In this document: piece by piece, positions 12,397 through 23,200 of the stretch
How positions within the stretch are numbered: position 1 is the stretch's first letter
Layout of the letters: every line of letters starts with the position of its first letter
Source: Chara braunii
Lineage: Eukaryota > Streptophyta > Charophyceae > Charales > Characeae
Length of the DNA stretch: 64,000 bases
Reading direction: 5' to 3'
Assembly (NCBI GenBank): GCA_003427395.1
Contig: BFEA01000048.1
Location: 3,221,562-3,285,561, forward strand
Translations under genes and position numbers: made by a program
The notes under the pieces: model-generated
The model's input: the letters and a program-made list of their open reading frames with translations, nothing else
Told to the model about the DNA's origin: nothing
The model's database searches: none

Positions 12397-13740
12397 CTAT
12401 GCCAAGACTGACAATGGGGTTTGTGGGCTGAAGAGAAGTCTGATGATCCATTGAATGGATAATGCCATAACTTGGAGAGTAGGGTCTATTATACCAAGTC
12501 CTCCTCTTGATTTTGTTTGAATGATTGAAGACCAAGCGACTCTACTAATCACATTTTTGAGGTCGTGATTCCCTCTCCATAGGAAGGCTCTGAGACACTG
12601 ATGGAATGCTCTAATTGAGGCCTTATCGAGGACCCATATGGCTGATTTGTACCAAATGGAACCCCAAATGACATTATTAATAATTGGGACACGTCCCAAA
12701 ATAGAAGTGTGCTTGTTTTTTCAAATCTCTAATTTAGCAAGTGCCGCCTGTAAAATGTCATCATTATTAGAATTAGGTTTACCTATTGCTGATAGATTAA
12801 TACCTAAGACGCTGACTGGGGTTTCTTTTGGCAACCATTTAACCTTAGGAGTTTCCGGCGGTCGAACGCCTTGATGATGGATCCACCAACCATGTGTCTT
12901 ATTTCCCCAGTTATTTTTCATGTCTGACAATTTACAGAACTGGTCCATAAGTTTCTGGAGTGCATCCATGTTTTCCTTAGATGCTTCCATCATGAGGGAA
13001 AGATCATCAACAAAAAGGGAACATATTGGGATTGTCTCTTCAGGAATCGATGTTATCTGTATTCTTTTGATATCTTTGTTTTGTCTCAAATTTGCTGCCA
13101 GGGCCTCCATAATGATTACAAATAAGAATGGCGCAAGAGGATCCTCTTGCCTGACCGATCTTTCCAGCGTGATAGGGGGTCCAAATTACCATTCACCATT
13201 GTTCTAGTTGTTGCATTTCTATGCATGACTTTTGCCCATTTTCTAAAACAGAGACCGAAGTTTATTTTTTCTAAGCATTTATCTAGGAAAACCCAGTCTA
13301 CGTGATCATACGTTTTTTCAAAATCAATAAAGATAATTGCTGCGTTGTATTTCAATTGGCGTGTTATTTTGATGATTTCGTTAACCAAGAGAATATTATC
13401 TTGTATATTTCTTCCTGAAATGAATCTTGTTTGAGATGGATGAACGATATCAGATATTACCCTGTTCATTCCATCCGCCAGTACTTTAGCCACCAGTTTG
13501 TATACTACTGTTAGCAAAGTGATGGGACGATAATTTCGAATATTTATTTTTTCTCCTTTCTTATATAAGAGAGTTAGAACACCTTGACTAACAAATTCTC
13601 CCATGTTTCCTGTGTTGCATACTGCCTGATAGAATTCCATAAGGTCTTGTGACATAGTGTCCCACATAGATTCTCAAAATTCCTTGGGGAAACCATCTAT
13701 CCCAGGAGTTTTTTATTCCTCCATTAACATCAATGTTTTT
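12397..13740 (-). pseudogene. LINE ORF2 reverse transcriptase domain
   Basis: RT motifs are clear on the minus strand: YRPITLLTVVYKLVAKVLA, then the block with FIDFEKTYDHVDW (first catalytic Asp), SVRQEDPLAPFLF (after a frameshift near 13,175), and FVDDLSLMM (catalytic Asp pair). Damage: a TGA at about 13,668 in the phrase PKEF-stop-ES, a TAA upstream of KTPGIDG, the frameshift near 13,175, and a TGA at about 12,720 where the other LINE has Trp. It would copy LINE RNA into DNA at the nicked target if intact. It is clearly a non-LTR RT of the L1 clade type. Confidence 0.85.
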
Positions 13741-14074
13741 CATACCTCCTCTTTACTTATGGGTTTATCGATTTCTTCCCTCTGACAGTCGAATAAGAAT
13801 TGACTCATGGGTTGTAGGAAATTCTCAATTTCATCTATGAACTGGTTGTTGGGAAGATTTTAAGTTCCTGAAGCGAAGAGGTTTTTAAAGAAATCCCTAA
13901 CAATTTTGTTACAGGCTGCCGATGAGGTAGCTAGAGGTTCATTAGTGTTAAGGGGTTGAATAAGACTTCAATTGTAGTTCCTCCTGAATTAGATTTTGCC
14001 AATGCGGAAAACCTTGCATCCATAGCCCCTTCCATCTGATTTCTTCTTAATTTTCCTCTTTTTCTCATTCCTTG

Positions 14075-14987
14075 TCATCTGTATTGCATATTTATCAGAA
14101 GTTGATTTTCTAAGTCTTGAATTTCAGTGAACATTGTTTCTAACTGGTCTGGGTTCTCAAGGTGGGTCTCATCTTGTTGAAGTTTCTCGATTCTTTTGTG
14201 TAGTTGTACTTCATTTTGATGTTTTTGTTGAGCTAAAGCTTTACAGTATTCATTGCATTTACGTTCTAGGAAAGCTAGGCCGTTGTTGAACCATATAACA
14301 TCATCATTGATAAGGGGTTTTTGTTCTTTCCAGAATCCCCAAACATCCTTGAGGAACTGCTTGAATCTATCCAATTTGAGATGTGAAGTGTTGAGTCTGT
14401 AGAATCCTCTCCCTTGATCGAGTTTCCTGTTGAGTGTGAGTATCATCATGCATGTGGCATGATCCAATCTTGGGAGGGGACTTCTAGCCTCTAGGGAGTA
14501 TGCCGGCAAATTGCAGAGCTCCCTGTAGTTCCTCAGATAGCAAGATTATATCTATTCTGGATTTAGTATTTTTTCTCAATTGGTTTCTCTTGAAGCAACT
14601 GAACGTTTTGTTATTTGGATTTAGTCTCCTAAAGGAGTCAAACAGGTTTGTTGTATGGCAGAGGCTATATATGATGAATTCATGCACTTCTACGTATGCT
14701 GGGCAGGGAGAGGGGAGGTTCCATTTGTCTAGGTTACGATCTGGAGCTGCATTAAAATCCCCTGCAATAATCACAGGGATACCAGGCCGGAGATGTGAGA
14801 GGACACCAGTAAAAAAGGCCTCTCGCTCTCCCAACTCATTGGGCCCATATACATTTAGAATACTAACTATTTGTAGTTCCACCATTACCAGTATGTATAC
14901 CCATCTACCCTCCTGACAATCTGCCTCCCATTTTATAACTTCTAATTTAGTTTTAGGGGGTATCCAAATAGCCACCCCAGCACTCCC
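14075..14987 (-). pseudogene. LINE ORF2 endonuclease domain, 5' truncated
   Basis: An apurinic-endonuclease-like fold of L1 type. Visible motifs: GSAGVAIWIPP at the break, VYGPNE, IIAGDFNAAPDR (catalytic DxN), SRIDIILLSEEL, and RLDHATCMM (the DH motif). The N-terminal Asn and QETH motifs present in the other LINE are missing because the element is cut at 14,987. A frameshift near 14,490-14,509 separates the last motif. After the domain comes the helical linker KDVWGFWKEQK to QDLENQLLINMQYR. Confidence 0.8.
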
Positions 14988-14993
14988 CATATG

Positions 14994-15651
14994 CTCCTAA
15001 GATCCGTATCATATCTTAGGAGATGCCCTGCATCGAATAAACCGAAGAGGCTGGAAAGTCCAGAAGAGTTCAAGAAGTATCTTAGTTTCTACCACCCCTA
15101 CCTATTATCCCTTGGGCCATACTGAGAAATTTACTGAGGTCTCGGGCCAAGAAGCCCAGGAGTGAGTGATGCCTCGTCCGGTTTCTCTGCTGACTAGCCT
15201 TCCCCCCATGCCCCAGGTACTGAAGAACCAGCAGTATCTCGGTTTTTTTTTTTTTTTTTTTTTTTTTCTCGTCCAGTCTGCCGAGACTATCAATCTAATA
15301 CTGTCTAGCACCCACTGCAAGATCATGATTCATGACGTCTGAGTAATGGCTGCCCTTGCAGCTATGACGACATAAACCCAGCCTTTACCTGAAGAAGTTT
15401 AGGGCGGGAGGATGCCATCCATAACAAATTTCTCATCCCACTCGATCTTGCTCTTGCTTGCGGTAAACTTCTCCCAGTGTGATGCCCACCCGTTCCAGGA
15501 TACTAGGTGTTTTTGCTTTGTTGAGTGCATGAATGTTGTCGGCGTATTTCTGGCAGGTTTTGGGCCTCTTTCCACACCCCTTGAAACTGGCCTTGAAAAT
15601 GGTCAGGCACCGCTCCACATTGCCCCTACCTCGTTTTCCAGAGACCACCAG
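14994..15651. other. Inter-element spacer
   Basis: A pure T-run lies at 15,243-15,266, which would be the A tail of a minus-strand insertion extending to the right. The tail motif of the LINEs is absent, so I cannot name the element. Frames at 15,412-15,822 (plus) and 15,433-15,873 (minus) are generated partly by the palindrome that follows. ATATCTTAGGAGAT-like symmetry near 15,000-15,025 is short and not interpreted. Confidence 0.4.
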
Positions 15652-15653
15652 TA

Positions 15654-15867
15654 CGTTTCCCAGCCATTTTGCAGAAACATGCCGTGGATGCTGGAGCGCC
15701 GGGCAGGATGCCCCGGGATGACGTTTTGCCCGAAATCCATCAAGGCAAAACGGGCCTTGCATGCAACCCGTTTTGCCTGGATGGATTTCAAGCGAAATGG
15801 CACCCCGGTGCATCTCGCCTGACGCACCAGCATGCACAACGCGTTTCTGGGAAATGGCTGCAAAACG
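15654..15867. mobile_element. Foldback (long inverted repeat) element
   Basis: Two arms of about 107 bases face each other with essentially no loop, centred on TTGCATGCAA at 15,757-15,766. Inner arms AAATCCATCAAGGCAAAACG / CGTTTTGCCTGGATGGATTT differ at one position. Outward the arms continue imperfectly to CGTTTCCCAGCCATTTTGCA on the left and TGGCTGCAAAACG on the right. TA dinucleotides lie directly outside both ends (15,652-15,653; 15,868-15,869), which fits a TA target duplication but could be part of the palindrome. Because the arms mirror each other, both strands encode related peptides (for example CLDGF on each), which explains the overlapping frames. It is probably a foldback MITE or hairpin-RNA source. 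Confidence 0.75.
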
Positions 15868-15872
15868 TATCA

Positions 15873-16579
15873 CCCTTGAGGTTCAACTGTGCCGCCAGCC
15901 ATTTCCGCTTCTGAGTTCAGGTCACCGCTCGGAGGGTCTGGCAAGTCAGTTCAGTGGTTATTCCACCCCCATGGGTTGAAGTGCTCCTGTTCCTTGTTGG
16001 CCGGTTGTTGCTGCTGGCCCCCCACATGCGTTCTTCAAGGGTGATCTTCTTCCTTTTTCCTTTTCTTTGAAAAATAAGGCTGCACAGGTTTGGGGAGCCA
16101 GGATCAGACATTGAACACCCCCAGGGAATCATAATTCTATAGACTTCTTTCCCACTTACACCTTGTACACACTACCTCTCACCTCAGACATGGAAATGTG
16201 TAGTTTTTTCAGCGCCTCCCCCCCCCCCCCTTCCCTCAAGGTCGAGGTTGCTATATGCCTGCCAAGGATGAGCGCCCAAGAGACACTTCGGTACCATGGG
16301 TATGCCATCCCAACCATACACTTTTTTTAGATATCCCCTATAATCCCACAGGGGATCTCTCCGCCAACACAAACTGTAGATCTACCCAGTCGTAAGGTAT
16401 GTCAAGGAATGCCCTTTTTTTTTTTTTTTTTTTTTTTTTNTTTACGATTGGCATATCCAATCACAGCAATGCATCATGGGCGAGTTCAAGAGTGGCGTTG
16501 AACGAAGAAACTAGTTAGGGCCTCGTTTGACACCACTAAAGAACCCTAGAGTCTTCAGTGCGCCCAAACCCAAAAATCG
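15873..16579. other. No gene recognised; homopolymer runs
   Basis: Contains a C-run at 16,221-16,232 and a long T-run at 16,411-16,443 interrupted by an unresolved base at 16,440. No domain-bearing frame, RNA gene or known repeat end is visible apart from the T-run, which may be the A tail of an unrecognised minus-strand insertion. Confidence 0.4.
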
Positions 16580-16593
16580 TGATGAAAAAATAC
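16580..16593. repeat. LINE target-site duplication, left copy
   Basis: TGATGAAAAAATAC lies immediately outside the T-run at the left (3') end of the LINE. The identical 14 bases occur at 25,909-25,922 immediately outside the right end. No longer match is present. Confidence 0.8.
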
Positions 16594-16690
16594 TTTTTTT
16601 TTTTTTCTTTTTTTTTTTACATTCTTGCTGGGGAAAAGAGGGGATGCTGATAAGAGCAGATACCCCCTCTAATCTCCCTGCTCGCACGAT

Positions 16691-16745
16691 GGCTCTGTTC
16701 CATTGGTGGGGAGCTGCACCTGCTGGAAAACGGGTCCAGCGTCCC
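16691..16745 (-). repeat. LINE 3' tail motif
   Basis: On the minus strand it reads GGGACGCTGGACCCGTTTTC, CAGCAGGTGCAGC, CCCCACCAATGG, followed by CTGCTCTTATCAGCATCCCC and the A tail. This matches the tail at 10,239-10,290. Here it is joined directly to sequence equivalent to about 11,800 of the other LINE. Confidence 0.85.
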
Positions 16746-16749
16746 TTTA

Positions 16750-19700
16750 CATCATGATCACTTGAAGAAGCATGGACTTCATTAATCTTTCCTACTATCT
16801 CTGGTTGATCATGTATGGATACCCAATCGTTTGGCATGAGAGTAGGACCTTTCTTCAGGATCCTAACCCAATCAAGAGGAATAATATCTATTATGTGTTT
16901 CAAAGCTTCCTTCTGATGATGACAGTGTTTTAATCTGACATTGATATTCGGTAAATCAATCCAATCATTGGTCTCCTTATTCCAGATATCTCTAATCCTT
17001 GTGACTCCTCTTGAAATCCAACCCTTTCAAGGGAAATCTGTGCAGGGAAGGGTGCAACCATGTGCATCTCTGATTAGAGTATTATTGAATAAGGGTTGTT
17101 CGCAAACTTCTTCCCATCTTTTCGGCGTGTACTATATTTGGGGAGACTGATGGGGATGATCTGGGGAGAGGCCACGCGCGATTCTCCAACCACATAAGCG
17201 GGTCAACCTCTTCGGGAGTAGGTGGGGCAAGGCGCCTGATCTGTTCAATAGCTATGATACTCTATGGTGTTTGGGGGTTGAAAAGAAGACGCTTAATCAA
17301 TTGGATTGAAGGCGTTTTCACTTGAGTGGTGGGGTCAATTATGCCCAATCCTCCCTTTGATTTAGGTTGAACTATTGATTGCCATGCTACTCTGCTAATA
17401 ACATGTTTGGATTCATGATTACCTCACCAAAGGAAAGCTGCCAACTGCCCCTGTAGGATTATGATAAAAACCTTATCAAGAGCCCAAAGCACCGATTTGT
17501 ACCGAATAGAAGCCAGAACCACATTGTTAATAGTAAGTGTTCTTCCTATCAACGAGGTATGTTTGTCTTTCCATAATTCCAATTTAGATATTGCATGTTT
17601 CAGGATACCTTCATTATTGGATGCTGGTTTGCCCATGGCTCAGAGAGAAATCCCAAGTACCCTTACCGGGGAATCAGTAGGGAGCCACTTGATCATTGGA
17701 AGTTCTGGAGGCCTAACTCCCTGATAGTGAATCCACCAACCTATGGTTTTATTCCCCCAGCTTACCTTCATGTCAGAGAGTTTGCAGAATTCATCCATAA
17801 TACGTTGAATTGCCTCAAGATTCTCATGTGAGGCATCCACCATAAGAGAAAGATCATCAGCAAAGAAAGAGCATACTGGAATAGCATCCTCTGATATAGA
17901 TGTGATTTGGATGCGCTTGATATATTTATGATGACGTATATTGGCTGCCAAGGTTTCCATAATGATTACAAAGAGGAGCGGGGCAATGGGATCGCCTTGC
18001 CTAACTGACCTTTGTAATATTATGGGAGGGGCTACATTACCATTAACCACAACTCTTGTAGATGCATTCTCATGTAAGATTTTAACCCACCTTCTGAAAT
18101 TTGGTCCGAAGTTAAACTTCTCAAGACATTTATCCAGGAAGAGCCAATCAACATGATTATAATCTTTCTCAAAATCGATAAAGATGAAAGTAGCATTATG
18201 TTTAGATTGGCGAGAAAGTTTAACTAACTTGTTAATGAGTAAAATATTATCTTGAATATTCCTTCCTTGAATGAACCCCGTATGTGCGGGGTGAATTATA
18301 TCTGCTATAGGTTTGTTGAGGCGGATAGTGAGGGCTTTTGAGATGAGTTTATATACTACAGAGAGGAGGGTGATAGGATGATAATTGCGAATATTACATT
18401 TATCCTTTTTTTTATAAAGAAGAGTCAAAATCCCTTGCCCCACTATTTCTCCCAGACAACCTGAAGTCCACACATCCTGGTAAAAATTCATTAGGTCTTG
18501 GGGAATAAATTCCCACAGGGATTCTCAGAACTCCTTAGGAAGTCCATCTATACCTGGAGTTTTTTCTTCGTCTATGAGCATCAAAGCTGTCCAAATCTCT
18601 TCTTTTGTCAATGGACTTTCAAGCATATTTCTTTGCGACTGAGTTATATATTTTTTTAAAGGTATGAGGAAGTCATCAATATCTTTATTTCGTTGATTTA
18701 TTGGAATGAATGTCGTGTCAGAGAGGAAGAGGGATTTAAAGAAATCTCTTGCAATTTTGATACACTCAGGTGTGGATGTTGCTAGTTTTTCATTCTGACG
18801 ATTAGGGTGTGCAAGAGCTTGAATTACCGTTCTCCCTGTTCGAGCTCTAGCCAAAGCGAAAAACCTTGCATCCATTCCTCCTTCAGTAGCCACCTGGCGA
18901 AGCTTGCCCCTTATCCATGTTCCTTGCGAACGATATTCCATAAGGGTTAAGAGTCGGTCCTCGAGGTCCTGAATTTCCTGAGCAATTGTTTCATCATTTT
19001 CATTATTATTTGAATAATTTTTCAGTGATTGAAATTCGTGAATACGTTGGTAGAGTCTTGATTCATTGGAATGGCGTTCTGCTGCCAACAACTTCGAGTA
19101 TTCATTGCATTTACGACCTAGGAATACTAGGTCGTTGTTGAACCACTTGATGTTATCCTGAATGAGATTCTTCTGTTGACGCCAATAGCCCCAAACATCC
19201 TTGAGATAAGATTTAAATCTTTCTATTCTTAGTAGAGATGTGTCTAATTTGTAGTAACCTCTGCCCTGGTCTTGCTTTTTGGAAAAGGATAGGAGGATTG
19301 TACACATAGCGTGGTCTAGGCCTGGAAGAGGACTTCTGGGGAAAATTTCGGCAGTTTGTACTGCACCCTCCAGGTCTTCGGAGAGAAGGATCAAGTCAAT
19401 CCTTGATTTAGAAACTGTCCTAGACTGATTTTTTCTAAAGCATGAGAAGGTACGAAGTGTAGGGTTAAGTCTTCTAAATGAATCAAAGAGGTTGAAGGTT
19501 TGAGTGAGATTAGTCATCATGGCTTCGTCTGCTGCCACGTAATCCGGGCATGGGTCCGGAATGCGCACGCAATCCAAGGAACGATCTGGGGCAGCATTAA
19601 AGTCGCCTGCTATGATTACAAGGATCCCAATAAGAAGTTTAGGAATGAGAGAACCGAAGAAGCGTTGTCGGTTTCCTGCTTCATTAGATCCATAAACACA

Positions 19701-20039
19701 TAAAACGACCACGATCTCTAGGTCTAACATCGCGAGTATGTATGCCCATCTTCCTTCCTCTTTATAAACTTCCCAGTAGACAGGATTTACTTTGGATCCT
19801 GGGGGGATCCAAATCGCCACACTAGCACTACCGGGACGCGGTGCATGGGCCCGGAAAGCAGTGTGGGGCCAGATTTGTCTGTGGCAATGATCATGGGCGG
19901 CTGAGTCCAGTATATGGGTTTCCTGAATACATATAACATCAGGCCATTCCCTTCCTCCTATTCCTTTAAGTTGATCATAGATTGCTTGTCTCTTTTCAAA
20001 TTTAGCTGAAGCCAGACCATTAACATTGAGTGACCTCAA
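16750..20039 (-). pseudogene. LINE ORF2: endonuclease-reverse transcriptase
   Basis: The longest intact stretch (18,525-20,039, 504 codons) starts MRSLNVNGLASAKF. Endonuclease motifs in order: LNVNG, CIQETH (catalytic Glu), VYGSNE, AGDFNAAPDR, SRIDLILLSED, LDHAM. The linker and RT finger TPGIDGLPKEF end at a TGA; the same frame continues from 18,491 with RT motifs YHPITLLSVVYKLISKALT, FIDFEKDYNHVDW, SVRQGDPIAPLLF and FFADDLSLMV. The catalytic Asp pair in FADD is kept; the second Asp of the AYD-type motif is Asn. Further stops at about 17,637 and 17,423 and a shortened region near 17,180 follow. The product would nick target DNA and reverse transcribe the element RNA. It is inactive as it stands. 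Confidence 0.88.
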
Positions 20040-20294
20040 GTCTAGGTCTGTCTGCCTTTTGGTAGTTTTTCATGTTTTATCTCTATTGTACAGGGCGTCA
20101 ATTAATCGATATTTATCCATTGATTCAACAAAAAAAACGACTAACCCATTATAAGATTAATAAGATTAATTGATAAATTAGATATGTGAGTTATTTTCCA
20201 GGTCTACCCACTGACCTAAGTCCAGTGGTCCACCTGGGACTAGAACTTGTTTGCTCAAAAGACGTACCAACAATGTTCCTATATTAGTTTCCGA

Positions 20295-23200
20295 CTAGAA
20301 ATTACTCGCTTTGATCTTCATCAGCCGTAATTCCATGAGAAGGTCTTGGTTAAGCCATCTCAGCTTTGTTTGCTTACTGGCCTCATACCTGAGAAAGACG
20401 TCCCAATCTGCCAGACCCTGTTCTCCTCCCTTTAAGACCAAGGATGCAGTGCCACCAGGGGGGAGGAGCTTTTTGATAACTTTATATATTTCCTGCCTGA
20501 TGAGAGGTTCCCCTGCTAGCCGCCCTACATCAGTGGCAGGTGACAGAAAGGGGGATATGGTTCCCAAAATAGTAACTTCTCCATATATTGTCTCATGGGG
20601 CTCGGACAATCTCACTTCCCAGATTTCGTCTTTCCGTCTAACTGGAAGAAGGACAATTCCAGTCTTTGCAGGCAGTAAAAGCCCTTGGCCTTTCGCCAAC
20701 CGGTGCTTCAGTCTTTGCCTCTTAGAGGTGAGCTCAGATTCTAGAGGAGGAGGCAGTAGAGTGGGGTGAGGCAAATCAGTGGGTCCTGGCAGATAACTTT
20801 CCGGGAGATCCTCAGTGAGATCCACCACTTGTGAACTTTGTTGCTCTACATGGGAAACCTTATTGAACCTTCCAACCGAGGAGTCATGTAAGACCATATC
20901 TCTGTTCCCATTTCCACAGTCCTTTTCATTTCTGAGATCACTGGTTTCTGACTCAGTTGCCTTACTGCAGATAGTAGATGCCTGGGCAGACTCGTTGCCT
21001 GAGGCGTTCTTATCCAGTTCATCCAAACTATTTGTGAAACAGGTATCTATACTGCTTCCCCCCCTTTTAATCACGAGGGGGAGAGGCTGAACAAATGCGC
21101 GCTCGGTCTCAATAAACGGCTCAGACTCAGTAGCGATGGTAGACAAAACCGGATGTGGGTTCACAGACTTTGGGTCCCACCCAATCAAACCTTGACTGTG
21201 TTTCTCAGGGGTGGCTGAGCGGGACTGATAATTGATGAGCAGAATTTTTTTTTCCCCGGTGAGGGCAGGTACAATTTCTTTGAAATAGGATGGGTTACTA
21301 TTCCCTGATGGGCACTGCGACAATGGCTGCCGCAGTTGATTGTCATTACCAGGATCCCTATCATCAACTTCAGCCACTTCCTTCACTTGTGGGTGGGGGG
21401 GATCGGATCCAGAAAAATGGGTGGGAACCACTGGCATATTTCCCCCAATTTCTTTGAAACAGGATGGGTTACTATTCCTTGATGGGCATTGCGACAATGG
21501 CTGCCGCAGTTGATTGTCATTACCAGGATCCCTATCATCAACTTCAGCCACTTCCTTCACTTGTGGGTGGGGGGGATCGGATCCAGAAAAATGGGTGGGA
21601 ACCACTGGCATATTTCCCCCAATTTCTTTGAAACAGGATGGGTTACTATTCCTTGATGGGCATTGCGACAATGGCTGCCGCAGTTGATTCTCATTACCAG
21701 GATCCCTCCCTGTATCATCAAGTTCAGCCACTACCTTCACATGTGGGGGGGGGGATCGAATCCAGAAAAATGAGTGGGAACAACTGACATATTTCCCCCA
21801 ACAATCTGAGTGGAATCAACGTGGATATTTCCCTCAGCAGACAGAGAATTGTGATTATTATGGGACTCTGAATTCGAATTTTTTCGGCCTTCCACTTGAT
21901 GATCCTGATGTTGTGGGACTTTGAGTTCGTTTACTAACGATGTTTCACTCGACTGCTGTGTCTGCTGTTGTGCTTCCGCCTCTTCCGCCTCAAGTGTCAA
22001 CAGGGGCATAAAACTATTGTGTGAATGTTGTGCATTTGCTAATAGTTCAGTTTGCGTCCTGCTTGAACGGTTAAATCTCGAAGAGACAATTGTGAGTAAC
22101 TTGGAACTGATATCTTCCCACGATAAACCATTAATCGGCCCTTGTTTCAAAAAGGAAATTAGACTTTCACTATTCTCCAGAAGAATGATCAGTTCGTCGA
22201 AAATTTGAGACCAGTGAACAATTGTTAATTGAGGATGATTCTTTTTCAAATGATACAAAAGCCAATCCGCAATTTTACATACTGTCGAATTATGGTCCAC
22301 TGTTAACGACGACATGTTGTCCGAGTTCGGGGAAGGGGGAGGCACAGAGGCATGAAGAATTTCAATTTTTATTGGATCGGACACGAAAGCAATTTTGAAG
22401 GGGTCTATCTCCATAGGGACTACATCAGTCTCTGGAGAGGATATTACATTTTCTGGAGACTCATCCTTCTTCCCACCTTTCCTCTCGCTTTCCTCACCTG
22501 TGCTAATCANTGCGCCTGTATTCTGCTTAGTTATTGCATTCTGGTCAGTGCTCTGAGGACCTTTTTTTTTTACCACCCGCCATTCTAAAGTTGAAATGTT
22601 CTTTGGTATGTAGTCCCTCGCGTTAGGACCCAGAGAAAATCCAGCACCCAATGAGCCAGTGGAGGATGCAGGGGAATTCGATTTCAATTTCTGATTGTTT
22701 TCATGTTCCTCCATTCTCACCACTCCTCCAGAATTGAGTTTCTGACTGTTTCCACCTCCCTCCCCTTTCTCCACTCTCTCCACTCCGCCATCCTCCCCTT
22801 TTTCACATCCTTCACTTCCCTCAGACTCCATGGGGTGATTGTGACCTTCACGCTTGCTGTGGTGCATATGTTCCTTGTTTCCAGACTTCCTTGAGCGTCC
22901 GTTGGAGGACGCTCCTTGTCTGTTTGGTTGGCCATGTGTCTATTGATGCGACTGTTGGGGGGGAATCCAATCTGCAGGAGGATGGGGTGTCTTATGGACA
23001 TCACTCCTCTCTTCCCACACCCAACCCACATGTCGCCCTGAGGGATTCACATCCTCTCTATAGACCCAACCTTCATACCCTACTACCACGGGGATGCATC
23101 TGTTAGGTCTTTGTGGGTCTCTTTTGAGTCTCATATCCGGATGAATCGCGTGCTGAGGATGATGGGAGCAGGCGTAGTCCGTGTGGAGATGACCGTAAGC

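Larger units (their letters stand above)
10136..14987 (-). mobile_element. 5'-truncated L1-type LINE
   Basis: A minus-strand non-LTR retrotransposon. Its right end (5') breaks inside the endonuclease domain at 14,987. To the left come RT, the C-terminal zinc-binding region, a 3' UTR, the shared tail (10,239-10,290) and a T-run (poly-A on the coding strand) at 10,136-10,171. CATATG sits directly outside both ends (10,130-10,135 and 14,988-14,993) and may be a 6-bp target duplication, though that is short. A second T-run at 10,488-10,511 lies inside the 3' region, so 10,136-10,487 could be a separate small insertion and the LINE tail could be the inner run. Many stops and frameshifts make it inactive. 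Confidence 0.85.

Noticed and set aside
15412-15914. Four overlapping frames on both strands that resemble each other
   Set aside because: Their similarity is explained by the inverted repeat at 15,654-15,867; no domain is present.
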